Source: Stenocarpella maydis
Lineage: Eukaryota > Ascomycota > Sordariomycetes > Diaporthales > Diaporthaceae
Direction: 5' to 3'
Length of the DNA: 64,000 bases
Assembly (NCBI GenBank): GCA_002270565.1
Contig: NQMI01000004.1
Span: 496,001 to 560,000, forward strand
Shown: positions 33,045-44,106 of the stretch, one piece after another
Layout of the letters: every line of letters begins with the position of its first letter
Numbering within the stretch: position 1 is the first letter of the stretch
The notes under the pieces: model-generated
Databases searched by the model: none
What the model saw: only the letters and a program-made list of their open reading frames with translations
Told to the model about the DNA's origin: nothing
Position numbers and translations under genes: made by a program

Positions 33045-34141
33045 ATGTCTGGAGCAGGAGTAAGACCCCTCGGACATGTCAGCATGTGCTGCAGCGAAGA
33101 CGGAGTTGCTCACGCACCGTGATAGGACAGAGAGGCTGTCTTCCCGACTCGCCAATCCCTGGGGGTGATGAAGGCGAAGCTCAAGGGAGCCGAGCAGGGT
33201 CACAGCTTGCTAAAGCGGAAGAGCGAAGCCCTCACCAAGTGCGTCGGTCACCACTGGCCAACTCCTCAGAACCCCATGCTGACCCTCTATTTCGCAGGCG
33301 CTTCCGAGGTACGAATACGATTCAGTCTATATACACGCGCCCCTGGACATAAGTCTTCTCCCGGGACTTGCGATTATCTAACAAGGAACAGAAATCACGA
33401 GGCGAATCGACGAGGCCAAGAGGAAGATGGGCCGCGTGATGCAGATCGCTTCTTTCTCGCTTGCGGAGGTGACATACGCCGTCGGTGGGGACATCGGCTA
33501 CCAGGTGCAAGAGTCTGTCAAGTCAGCGCGGTTCAGGGTGCGAGCCAAGCAGGAGAACGTCTCTGGTGTGCTGCTACCGGCCTTCGAGAGCTACACCGAG
33601 GAGGGCATCAATGACTTTGCCATGACCGGTCTTGGAAAGGGTGGCCAGCAAGTACAGAGGTGTAGAGAGACATATGCCAGGGCCGTCGAGGCGCTGGTGG
33701 AGCTCGCGAGCCTCCAGACCGCGTTTGTGATCCTCGACGAGGTCATCAAGGTCGTCAACCGAAGAGGTCAGTATTCGCGGACCTACTCCTCACAAAAGAC
33801 CTGGACTGATCCACCCACAGTGAACGCCATCGAGCACGTCATCATTCCTCGGACAGAGAACACCATCAAATGTAGGCCAGTCATTGTACACCTAGTGGGA
33901 ACGGTAACTGACCAGTACTGCAGACATTAACTCCGAGCTCGACGAGCTGGACAGGGAGGAGTTCTACCGGTTGAAGAAGGTTGCCAACAAGAAGCAGCGA
34001 GACAATGCTGCCTTGGACGCCGAGATGGCCGCCAAGAGAGAGGCAGCGGATGCGAGTGAGCACCAGCGACGCAGTGGAAACGAGAACACTGGGCCGTCAG
34101 ACGTGCTCGGGGCGGAGGACGACGAAGACGTCATTTTCTAG
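33045..34141 (+). CDS. VMA8: V-type ATPase subunit D
   Basis: Six exons: 33045-33059, 33126-33238, 33298-33308, 33392-33766, 33821-33871, 33924-34141; 260 residues, in frame throughout. Exon 3 is only 11 nt and encodes the centre of LTKRFREITRRIDEAKRK; without it the conserved helix is broken. The sequence runs MSGAGDREAVFPTRQSLG, then the coiled-coil helix, GGDIGYQVQES, FRVRAKQENVSGVLLPAFE, VVNRRVNAIEHVIIPRTEN and YINSELDELDREEFYRLKK. Subunit D forms the central rotor shaft of V1 together with subunit F and couples ATP hydrolysis to proton pumping at the vacuole. The C-terminal 40 residues are acidic and variable. The first exon codes for only five residues. Confidence 0.94.
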
Positions 34142-34299
34142 ATCAAAGCGAACAGCTCATGCATCAAGCCAAAGGACCTGGGAAGAGCCAATGTATACTG
34201 TCGAATTAGTTTGACGATGTTTACACCCCGTGCGCCTAGTGAGCCGCACGTGATTCTCGCGCCATTTCTGATGCCCGTGTAACGCCTGTCCAGACTCGC

Positions 34300-35178
34300 C
34301 TACTGCCTCTGGTACGTGACCTTGATGTTCTTCCCACCAAGTTGAGTGCCGCCCAAGTTCTCCCTGGCGGCAATAGCACCCGCTTCGTTGTCGTACTCGA
34401 CGAACGCAATGCCCCGGCGGCCGGGCACCATGCGGACCTCGCGGAAGCCGTCGAAGCGGCCAAAGACGTTTGTGAGAGTGACAGCATCGCTGTCGTCGGG
34501 CAGGTTCTGGACGAAGAGAATCTTGTTTGGGGGCAGGTACTCGTCGGGGACGACGGCGGCCGCGCCCGGGCCGGTTGCCTTGAGGCCAGCACCTCTTGCT
34601 GCTTTCGACGGGCGGCCAGACTGGTCGCCGCCCGGAGCGGGGCGCTTGAGGCGCTGCTGCTCAGCCTCGAGGGCTTTCTTCTTGTCTGTGGGTGTGGATG
34701 AGGGTTAGCCGAGCGGCCAAGGATTTTGGACGACTGCCTAGGGTGGTTCCAATCTCTGCTTGACGCACCTTTCTCTGCTGCCCGTCGCCTCTTGTGCTGC
34801 TCGAACTCCTCCTCCGTTCCGAACTTTTGCACGGTGGCATCGCTCCTAGATCTGGCCAGCGCCACGTGCATGGGCTTCTCAAATAGGTCGAAGCCGTCGG
34901 CCTCCTCGGCGGCCTGCTTGGCTGACTCGGGGTTGTCAAAGACGATAAAAGCCTGTCCTTTCGCCTTCAGGTTGGTCTTCGCAATGATATCGATAATATC
35001 TCCAAATTCGGAGAAGATCTCGCGTAGGGCATTCTTGAGGGGTTCGATCTTGACGCGCTCCTCGAGGTTCCGCACGTAGACGCTGTTCGGAGATTCGCAA
35101 GTTAGCCATACCAATTACCTACGCTGTGTCGGGGTGCAATGACACGAACGTGGTTATCGGTGGTCCCGCTGAAGCCAT
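34300..35178 (-). CDS. two-RRM U1A/U2B''-type snRNP protein
   Basis: Exons 35178-35123, 35082-34769 and 34685-34300, 251 residues. RRM1 (about 19-95) has VYVRNLEERV as RNP2 and AKGQAFIVFDN as RNP1. A Lys/Arg/Ala linker (HKRRRAAEKDKKKALEAE) leads to RRM2 (about 170-250) with ILFVQNLPDDSDAVTL and GRRGIAFVEYDNEAGA, ending in GGKNIKVTYQRQ. This architecture is that of the U1A/U2B''/SNF family, which binds U1 stem-loop II or U2 stem-loop IV. Which of the two it serves (yeast MUD1 or MSL1) cannot be told from sequence alone. The first intron is only 40 nt but has GTAGGT, a gctaac branch site and AACAG. It converges with VMA8, with 158 bp between stop codons. Confidence 0.88.
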
Positions 35179-35496
35179 CTTGACTCGAAATTTACCCTGG
35201 CCTCTCGAGGGCAAGCAGATGGTGGCTACGGTCTGTTGTGAGACGCGATGGACCAGTTCAGGTGCTTTGGTTTGGTTTGGGAGTCCTGCCTGCAGCTAAT
35301 GTAGCTTCGAGCCTGCTCGGCTGGGTTGACTTGGCAGTAGAGTATGCGCTGGGATGCACACTGTACATATGCACGGCCCCCTATATATCCCCATCCCCGA
35401 CCCCCATTGATCATGATCTATTTCATCGCCAGACCTCACTGCAAACTGCCTTTGTGATGAAAGAACTTGGCTCGGGAATTAAAATACGTATAGACT
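35179..35496. other. promoter region of the two-RRM gene
   Basis: 318 bp with no coding signal, leading into the second repeat island on the right. Confidence 0.4.
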
Positions 35497-35823
35497 TTAA
35501 CCGACTTCCTGAGCATGTACCCAACCCAAATCTTGCAACGTCACATATCCCTTCTGGGTGCACCCTTTAAGCCCATAGCCCGGTGTAGCGTGCAATGTGT
35601 TGTCCCAAACAACCAAGTCGCCCACATTCTGCCACTCGAGGCTGAGCCTAAGAGTGTATTCTTCCTGAGTGGTTTGCTCCCTGAGGACATGCAACTTCTC
35701 CGCTGACTCTTCCTCAAACAGACCCTCGATATTCCGGATACGAGACGGGATATACAGGGTTCATACGGCCACTGCGTCTGTGAAGCTGCGACCTAGGGAC
35801 CTCGCATGCTTTATGTTTGACTT
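35497..35823 (-). pseudogene. TauD/TfdA-like dioxygenase fragment
   Basis: On the minus strand, reading from about 35823, the frame gives ARSLGRSFTDAVAV, then a TGA (35763-35761) at a position where CGA (Arg) would be expected, then TLYIPSRIRNIEGLFEEESA and EWQNVGDLVVWDN with a following HATPGY. This order matches the C-terminal part of fungal alpha-ketoglutarate-dependent TauD/TfdA dioxygenases: the RTLYIPSHI-type strand, the helix, then GDLVVWDNR-MHRA carrying the distal Fe-binding His. The distal Arg and the whole N-terminal half with the HxD pair are missing. CGA to TGA is a typical RIP change. It is a dead fragment at the edge of the repeat island. Confidence 0.6.
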
Positions 35824-36690
35824 TGGGCCTGTGGGTCACACACCCAAGGAGAGGATAGATAAGGCAAGGCTAGTGTATAGCAGAGCATAAGGGGTATACA
35901 ATCGTCTCGGGAAATAAATTAGCTAGTAACAATACCCTAGTCTAAATCTCCAAGTACTGTTCCTTGTACCAGTGTGTTTGGGCTCACCTTAAGTCTCAGA
36001 AGAGGAGAATATGAGAATATGGTGTCACTTTTATCATGGCTGTTCAACGGTAACAGCTCAAAACAACGATATCTTGAGGTTGCCTATAGATATAGTCTTG
36101 AAGTTGGTATGGTAACTCTTGAGAATTCAGTGATGATATGAAGCATGCGTATGAACTGGTCACTTCGCTTCGAAGAAGCTTTGGACGTGAGCACGTTAGA
36201 GAGCTCTCTCCAAGACCGGATCAGCAAGAGTCCAAATTGGAGAAGGTAACTAGGTGGGCGTTTCCGTGTCAACATTAGTACCATCCCAATTTGATTCCGA
36301 AAGCGAGATATGATGTCTGATCATACCCAGAGGTACCAGTGACTGACGCATTTAGAACAGGGCCAAGGGCAACTTGAACTTCACATCTTACCATCTGACC
36401 CCCACTAGTGGAACACCCCTACCAGTGGAACGAGGACCTACATACAAATATCACCACATTGACTTACATGTATCACAGCCAATTTTGAAGCTATATATAT
36501 AGGAATCTGATCAATCTGTAGATATTTACTTAGTAAATAAGCTTATGTAGGTAGTTAGTGTTTTGGGGGTATTGGAGCGGCTGCAATTAGATTCCGAACC
36601 CTGCATATAAATGCCAAACCTGGGGCCCAATTTCTCAATTCTCTTCAAAATAGCCCAGCCTATTCCTCTTAATTACCACCCAACCACATG
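35824..36690. other. AT-rich repeat-island sequence
   Basis: No coding signal. At about 36400-36440 a short motif recurs (cactagtggaac, then ccagtggaac), which might be the subterminal end of the transposon relic that follows. The mate could not be found on the other side. Confidence 0.3.
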
Positions 36691-37690
36691 ATGCCTGGCT
36701 ATAATGAAGAGAATATAGCTGATACTATATTTAATATTATTGATAATGGGCTTACTTTAGGTAAAGCTGCCCAAAAGCATAGTGTACCCAAGATAATACT
36801 CTTTTAGCGGATAAATGGTATTGCATCCAAAAGTGAGGCTATTCAGCCTGCTTAACGCCTATCTATTGCTGAGGAGAATAGGCTTATTAAATGGATTATC
36901 AAGCAGGGATCACTAGGCTATGCCCTAATAGCCTTAGTGGTACGGTAAATCGCTAAGGCTATTATGAAGAAATAAGGTGATAATTAGCCTCTTGGAAAGC
37001 ACTGGATAGCATTATTTAAAAGCCGCTATAATGATATTAAGATGAAGATTTCTCGCCCTTAAGAAGCAGCCTAATTTAGTAGCTTTATGCTAAAGGCGGT
37101 CCACTAGTATTTTAACTATTAAGAGTAATTTAGCTAGATTAAGCTAGAGTTAATAATTAATGTTGATAAGAGCGGTATTATAAAGGGCTAAGGTATTATT
37201 TATATACTTATAAAGCTTTATAATAGTTGGTACTAATGAATTTTAGGTATTAATAGCCTTATGCTTAGATCTGTAGAGGTTAAAACTGCCCTTAAGAAGA
37301 TAAGTGGTAGCTATACTTAGGTAACCCTTATTAATGCTATTATGGCTTTTAGTTACTATTTATACTTGAGAATCATCTTTAAGGGTAAAGATCTTTAAGC
37401 TCAATAGTTTTTATAAGAGTTCAAGTAGTTGTGCCCTTGGCACTATATTACATCGCCTAATAGCTGGACCAATAATAAGATCGCTATAGCATAGCTTTAT
37501 GATATGTTTTTACTCTAGATGAATAAAATCTGAGGAGATAATGATTCCCAAGCAATTCTACTGATTTTAGATGGCTATAAAAGCTATACTTTAGTATTTA
37601 AATTCCTTTAATTACTATATTAAAGGTTTATTTACTAATAATACTTGGGTAGGTGGAATTTATTAAGGAGTGCTTCTTGTTATGGGCCAA
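36691..37690 (+). pseudogene. RIP-damaged pogo/Fot-type transposase relic
   Basis: From the ATG at 36691 the frame reads MPGYNEENIADTIFNIID and LGKAAQKHSVPK (a psq/CENP-B-like HTH), then a second HTH region (LSIAEENRLIKWIIKQG, HWIALFKSRYNDI). The DDE_1 core follows with INVDKSGIIKG near 37155 and LLILDGYKSY near 37565. Numerous TAA and TAG codons interrupt it, nearly all replacing likely Gln, Trp or Arg codons, as RIP would cause. The domain order is that of the pogo/Fot1/Tigger group. No intact terminal repeats were found. Confidence 0.7.
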
Positions 37691-37924
37691 CACACATTGG
37701 CGGCTGACTACCGCAGAAGACAACCCCGCAGGTCGGGAAGTGGCCCCCGAAAAGAAGCGCTCCACCTGATCCAATCAGTGATGCCACCTTATCAGGGTTA
37801 GGGTCAGGGACCCACCAGGATTGATGGGATCTATGTTGATTCTATCGAGCAGCACCCAGTTGATAGCATTACCATTGATTTCATCGAGCTACTGAAGAGT
37901 TGGAATATATATACGGATATGGTT

Positions 37925-38105
37925 ATCACTATAGTAGATAGCTTTTTATAGAACAGACTCTTTAGTTGTTAATCTAAGTATTTAATCCTAGTATTGGATA
38001 GCCTTATAGCTAGTGATTATTATTAGTTAATAATATTGCTTAATAATTGCCTAATAATGTATTCTGAATATAAACCCTTGATCTTTCAGGTTTAATGTAC
38101 TCGGA
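37925..38105 (+). mobile_element. RIP-scarred fragment of the LTR family seen at 38427
   Basis: The stretch acagactctttagttgttaa to ataaaccc (about 37953-38084) lines up with the end of the better LTR at 38723-38850: shared landmarks are aatctaagtatt, cactattat versus gattattat, attgct and ataaaccc. Differences are largely C-to-T or G-to-A. 38106-38426 beyond it is extremely AT-rich and holds no readable sequence. Confidence 0.5.
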
Positions 38106-38426
38106 AACCCTCTAATTATTACATATAGGAGTATAAAATTATTAAGAATTACTAAAAAATATAAAATATTCTTAATAATACTAGTTTTAAGTTTATTTAG
38201 TTATATATAAAAGTTATAAAATATTTATATAATAAGACATATATAATAAATATTAAGTTTTTATTAATAAAAGAGTATATTTATAATATATAGATTAAAT
38301 AGTATTATTTTAAAGAAATAAAAATTCTAGCTAAATTTTATAATTTAATTATAAAGAAAATAAGTTATAGCTAATATATTAGTGCTTCTATGTATTTTAT
38401 TAGGAAACTTTAATAATCTAAATATA

Positions 38427-38882
38427 TGTCACGAACGTAACAAGAATAGAACCAGGGACTGGCTGTTGGTCCCCTGGAGGCGCAGATAAACCCCACCGGC
38501 CAGCTGGACAGGCCAGTAGGAAGTAACACGACCCAACGAGGCACGTGACGGATCGAAAGGATGACTAAGACAGTTGGAGCGACACTGTCGCTCTATCGCT
38601 CCTATCGCTCCTGGTGAGCAATGCTCCAAGTGAGCCCTAAGGAGCGATGCTCCCATCGCTCCAGGCTGAAGAGATAGACTATATAAACCCACGATTATTA
38701 CCACTAAATAGCATAGCTTAGGACAGCTCTTCAGCAGTCAATCTAAGTATTCACCCATGAATAGCTTCAACGGCTTTCGATCACTATTATCACATTGCTC
38801 AGAACGATTCCACCTTGAACGCCCCTTGAACATAAACCCGCTCACTAGGTTTATTAGCCAAGAACCAGCTATGATCGTCACA
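38427..38882 (+). mobile_element. solo LTR of an LTR retrotransposon
   Basis: A 456-bp element opening TGTCACGAACG and closing GATCGTCACA, so TG...CA ends. It is flanked by atata on the left and ataca on the right, a likely 5-bp target-site duplication with one C/T change. A TATA-like tatataaaccc lies near 38681. It also has a cluster of short tatcgctcc repeats at about 38590-38665. Base composition is balanced, in contrast to the AT-rich flanks, so it is young or escaped RIP. No internal region follows, hence solo. Confidence 0.68.
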
Positions 38883-39171
38883 ATACATAAAATTTAAAAG
38901 TTATTTTAAGAATAATAATATATTATATTTATTTTTCAAAATTATTCTCTTATAATGCCTTTAAAATGCTATTCTTTAAGTGTAGGGTTAGGGTTATATG
39001 GTTTTCTTTGAATTTAATATTATTGTTTGAAATATTTGAGTTTGTGTGGGAAAGGGGGGCCGAAAGTGGGCCAGGGACGTTACGCATTTGCACATGGCGC
39101 TTCGCAAGCGTCTGATCAGAGATTATCAACCAGAAGAGAGCCTCGCCGCTACAGGCGGCGTGATTGCAAGA

Positions 39172-39311
39172 CTCTATTTGTAGAATCGGCACCGAATCTG
39201 AGTACGATTCTATGCGCGGCCGGGACCATCTCCCTGGCTTACATCTACGCACTGTATGTTGGGTTACCACTGCACATGTGGCATTATCTGGCCCAAGGCC
39301 CCCTGTACTAG
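39172..39311 (+). pseudogene. fragment of a rhodopsin-like (Rhodopsin_2) membrane protein
   Basis: A short open stretch reads STILCAAGTISLAYIYALYV followed by GLPLHMWHY, which resembles the second transmembrane segment and LG.H.W motif of fungal Rhodopsin_2 (PF20684) proteins. It is in a different frame from the larger remnant downstream and covers an overlapping portion of the domain, so it may come from a second copy. 38883-39171 and 39312-39577 hold nothing else. Confidence 0.35.
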
Positions 39312-39577
39312 ACTGATGTCGCGTCCTAATATATATCTATAGTTCCATCCGAAGACAATTTTGGAAATGATGTTCTCCAATCCAAGCAATGCATTGATAT
39401 GTTGTTTGCTGCTTACTTGTTCTAAAGCTGGGATGCTCAAGTGCCGGTGCACACCAGCTCTGCTCAAATCCGGGCCGCACAAACTTGTCCATCTGGCGCT
39501 GGACCAACTCCAACCCTCTCTCTCTCTTTTTCTTTTCGTTCATCTAGACAAACCCATTCAATCAGGAATTCAATCTC

Positions 39578-40748
39578 TTGCTTTCGTGGTATAATTCCAG
39601 CCCATCTTTGTACGCTATTTCGAAATGTCTCCCAGTGTCAATTTCATCACAGTCTGTCCAAGTCGCTCTATTTGGCATCGAATTCTCAATGATCGACGCC
39701 GGGTTTAGTCAACATATCCAGACCCTGGAGGCGGACAAGATCTTATACCTCTCCAAATTGAACTGGGCCGGGAACTTCGTCTACGATATTGCTCTGTCTC
39801 TCAGCAAAACTGCCGCCCTTTTGTTCTTGGTTCGTGTCTTCCCCCGTGTATCAAATTCGAAGTCGTTCAATTATGCTCTCTGGACCACGGTTGGTTTGAA
39901 TGTCGCATGGGTTGTCGGCGTGATCTTCAAACCCATTTTTTCCTGTTGCCGATTTCGAAGAATTGGCTGGTAACACAAACTGGGCACTGCGGGAAACAGT
40001 TCAATATGTTTGTGGGTAGTGTCGTACCTGTCGTTGTTATCGGCCTCATGATTCCTATTCTACCCTTGCCGAATCAACCACGCGATAAAAAAATTGGAAT
40101 AATGATCGTTTTTGTTCTTGGATACTGGTGAGACCTCTGCCCACTGTTCCGAATTCTTGGCTTTTTTTTACATAAAATATCAGCGTGATTACTGTCTCAC
40201 TCGGCCGTCTGATTACTGTTACCACCCAACTTGGCGCAGTAGCAGCGGATTTCACCTGTGAGTGCACTAGACTGCAGAAGAAATCTTTTTGGGATACTCT
40301 AACACAATCAGATGCTTTGGTCCCTACGTACTACTGGGTATCTGCCGAAGTGCCTATTACTATCGTTTCCATTTCCCTTCCAAGAATATTGCCGTCAGGG
40401 CGTCACTTGAGCAACAGTTACTACTTCATTCCACTAGCGTCACTGGTTTCGTCCATCGTGACGCATGAACGACGCACATCCAAATCACGCAACTATACCA
40501 CAGTCCACAAGAACCTTGATCTCGGAGCGCCTCACTACCCAAATGGGGCCCGCCTCGTGTCAAGAGATGAGCCCAGAGGCTTCGCCAAAAGCCCATCAGT
40601 GGGAAGTAGCGAGCAGTCCATGCTCGGCCCAGAGACATATCCCTCTCACGTACACTACGCGCAAGGAAATCAAGGCTACAGTGATGGAGTTCCTCACTAT
40701 GCTTTGCCGGTTCGTGGCCATGCCAGTGTCAACGGATACGGTCATTAG
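39578..40748 (+). pseudogene. 5'-truncated rhodopsin-like (Rhodopsin_2) membrane protein gene
   Basis: Readable exons: 39578 to about 39940, then another frame to 40127, then 40184-40257 and 40312-40748, the last three joined by 56- and 54-nt GT-AG introns. Transmembrane segments are visible (NWAGNFVYDIALSLSKTAAL, FNMFVGSVVPVVVIGLMIPI, YCVITVSLGRLITV, YYWVSAEVPITIVSISLPRI), with the family motifs TGHC and DFTYALVPTYYW. The C-terminal tail is soluble and Ser/Tyr-rich. The first two helices are missing, and a change of frame at a T6 run (39936-39941) suggests a lost base; a 41-nt intron (GTGATC..CGAAG) would also fix the frame but removes conserved residues. Family members are fungal plasma-membrane proteins of unknown ligand. 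Confidence 0.6.
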
Positions 40749-41833
40749 TGAGTGCATGTGGCTCCAGTGTTGTGAGTACAGGGAACTTCTAGTACATCAA
40801 CTGGCGTTGGGGGCGCCTTTGGAAAGGCGTCAGGCTTCAGACCCATGATGGTGACCCAAGTTCAAGCCATGTCGGCAACCAGCAAAACACCAGTAGTCTG
40901 AACAGGAGGCCTGTAGGGCGGAGGTGTTTTCTGACTCTACGGAAGGGTTCTTTTTAAGTTGTCATCATCGTTATTGGTATTGTTGGAATAGTGGTCTGCT
41001 AACGCCTAGAGGGCGTTGTGCCAGGGCGCTGAGCACGGGTCACTTGGTAGCCTGTGCGCTAGCCCCCAGGCACCCATAGCTAGATCTTAAGGGGGCTGCA
41101 GCTTCGCTGCAACTCTCCCCTCAACACCATAGCCGACGAATCGATTGACTATCATCACCAACGCATACGTATACGTATGAACCCCCCCCTGACCGACAGG
41201 GTAGTTGAAATGTCAGTATACTAGAACCTCAAGAGTTGTGGTGTGCTTGGCTATTTATGGTCGTTACAGCACTGAGCAGGCACGTGATTTGAGCAACTAT
41301 GAGCTGCCAGCAACATTGAAGATAAGGTTCGGAGGCAGACCTTCCATCAGCCAAGCATGCAGCTCTCCCGAGCAGGGTGCCGGTCACCACCCACCCATCT
41401 GTTAAGTAATCGCGGAAGGCCACAAGACGCCTGAGCACTCCTTCAGGCCACTGTTCTTCGATGCCAATTCCAGAGGCCAGGACCCCACTAGTACTATGTA
41501 GCTCAGGGGCGATGGTATGCAGGGACACAATGGAGGCGCCACGCGACCCCTGGGGTGCGCTCGTTACCGGTTACCGAGCTGAACGTGAAAGGGGTCCTAC
41601 CTATTGCCCTGATCCCCGTACGTGCATGTCCCGCTTCAAACCTTCAGCCCTCCCCGGCAATCCACTCGCAAAAGGCCCCGCCCTGCCGCGGCTACTTGGT
41701 TTCATCGCATCTCTGGTGGCTCACTACACGTGTTCTCCTTTTCTGTTTGTGCTCCTGCAGTCTTGGCACTCACTTGGACCTGCGGACGACCTGCGGACGA
41801 CCTGTGAACAATGCTCGCGTGCTGCTCGTCAAG
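40749..41833. other. intergenic, promoter of the GH125 gene
   Basis: About 1.1 kb with no supported gene. The last few hundred bases are open in the GH125 frame but lack family similarity, so they are treated as leader. Confidence 0.45.
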
Positions 41834-44106
41834 ATGTTTGGCACCCGCAGCACGAGGGTGCTCATACTGGCCCTCCTGATCGCCGTCACGTTCCTGTATG
41901 CCGGCTGGGACCGGCCGCTGGCGTGGGGTGACGTTCCTGACTTTGCGGCAGACCCGGGAGCGCAAGGAGTGGCCGATGGGAAGATATCCGCACCGCCTCC
42001 CAGTGGCGAAGCCAGGCTGGGCCAAGATAAACCGGAGTCCTCGCAATCAGGTCCGCCGAAAATCACCGACGTCTACGGAGACGATGATGAGGTTGAGCAT
42101 CAGGTAGAAGACGAGGATGGGGATGGTTACGACTTTAAACGCCCAACAAGCCCTGCGGACCTCCCGCCTGCGCCCTCGGCCAATCCCGAGAAGGGTGACA
42201 AGGAGACCTCAGTCACCCCCGGCAAGGTTGAGGAAGAAGCACCAAAGCCGACGGTGGAATGCCCAACGAGCTTCGAGGACTATATGAGAAGCCGGCCAGG
42301 CCCTGAGTCTACAGGTAGTCGGAAATTCCCCCTGGTCCGCCCGCCGCCGGAGTGTCGAACATTTGTGGTGCCGGAGCTCGAGGAATACATCACCAAGATG
42401 GGGTCGGTGATCAAGGATCCGGACCTATATAGGCTCTTCCAGAATAGCTACCCGAATACTCTCGACACCATGGTCAAGTGGCACGGCTACGCAAAAGACA
42501 ATGGCCTTGAGACGACAGAGGAGCTTAGCTATATCAGTAAGTAGCTCCAAGGGGCACCGTAGCCTTCCTGGGGATATGAGGGCGGCCTAGCCTCTCGCGC
42601 AGGGCAAGAAGGATGCCGGCTTTCTTGAGACATCACATGACATTTTACCCTCCCCTACCACACTAAGGATCCACTTGAGACCAGCTCACTAACACACCCA
42701 CAGTCACTGGCGATATCGACGCAATGTGGCTACGAGATAGCGCAAGCCAGCTCTACTCGTACCTACACTTCCTGGCCCCCGAGAGCTCCTCGGTCGGGGG
42801 CAGCCTGAAGACACTGAACTCGCTCTGGCGTGGGCTCATCAACTCGCATGCGCGCTTCATCATCATATCCCCGTACTGCCACTCATTCCAGCCGCCCCCG
42901 GAATCTGGGATCCCGCCCACTGTGAACGGCGCCTTCCACCAAAACAACCCGCGCCCCGCGTACGACCCGGCCAAGGTGTTCGACTGCAAGTGGGAGCTCG
43001 ACAGCCTCGCGTCCTTCCTGCAGGTCAGCGCGGGCTACTACGAGCGCACCAAGGACCTGGCCTTCTTCGCGCGGTACAACTGGGTAGCGGCCGTCCAGGC
43101 TGCCGTCGACGCCGCGGCCGCGATGAGGGTCGGCACGTACGACAAAGAAGGGCGGGTGCTCCCCTCGGCGTGGACCTTCACGGGGTGGACCAACAGGGGC
43201 TCGGAGACGCTCACCAACGACGGGCTCGGCAACCCGAGCCGGAGCAACGGCATGGTGCGCACGGCGTTCCGCCCCAGCGACGACGCCACCATCTTCCAGT
43301 TCCTCGTGCCCGCCAACATGATGTTTGCCACGTACCTCGAGGAGGCGTCCGTGATCACGCAGGCGCTCGCGGACACGGGGAGCTCGCTCCCGGGGATGGC
43401 GGCAGGCGGCGGCGGGCCGGACAAGACGGCGCAGGCGGCGAACCTGACGGCGGAGATGCGCTCGCTGGCGGCGGGCATCCGGCGCGGCATCGACCGCGAC
43501 GCCGTCGTGCCGCACCGTGACTTCGGCGACATCTTCGCCTACGAGATAGACGGTTTCGGCGGCGTTAACCTTATGGACGACGCAAATATCCCTAGCCTGC
43601 TGGCGATGCCGCTGTTCGGGTACGCGCGGCGTACGCCGCCGGCGGCCAGGCCCGGCCTCCCCGAGGGCCTGCGGCCGGCCGAGGACTACGCCGCCATCTA
43701 CCAGAACACGAGGCGGTTCGCGCTGTCGCTCGCCAACCCTTACTACGCCAAGGGCCCGTCCATCTCTGCGGTCGGTGGCCCGCACCTCGGGCCGGGCAAG
43801 GCGTGGCCCATGGCCGCGCTGGTGGCCGGGATGACGGCCTTCGACGAGGAAACGGGGCTCGTGGGGCCCAAGGGCAAGGGCGGCGTGGAGGAGGTGGTTG
43901 CCGAGCAGCTGGACATGGTCCTGAACTCGACGTCGGGCATGGGCGTCGTCCACGAGAGTGTCAACTCGTGGAACGGGAATTCATTTACGCGGGAGTGGTT
44001 CGGATGGGCAAACGGGCTTATGGGAGAGCTCATTATCAGGATCGAGGAGTGGGAGAAGGCTAATAAGGTGAGCGGGGAGGGCCTGCTAGGTAGAAGTTGG
44101 CAGTGA
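41834..44106 (+). CDS. GH125 exo-alpha-1,6-mannosidase-like protein, type II membrane anchor
   Basis: Exons 41834-42536 and 42704-44106 (167-nt GT-AG intron), 701 residues. The start is chosen because it gives a short cytosolic tail and one N-terminal membrane helix (about 9-24, VLILALLIAVTFLYAG), typical of Golgi type II enzymes. A disordered acidic/Pro stem (about 35-140) precedes the catalytic domain. Conserved blocks are TGDIDAMWLRDSASQLYSYL, PAKVFDCKWELDSLASFL, NDGLGNPSRSNGMVRTAFRP and GFGGVNLMDDANIPSLLAMP. These match GH125 (DUF1237), metal-independent inverting exo-alpha-1,6-mannosidases. Likely role: trimming N- or O-linked or wall mannan. The bacterial members are about 430 residues; the extra length here is the anchor, the stem and loops. 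Confidence 0.92.

Noticed and set aside
42883..43953. 356-codon minus-strand frame opposite GH125
   Set aside because: It is a shadow of the GC-rich GH125 coding sequence and has Arg/Val-rich composition with no family similarity.
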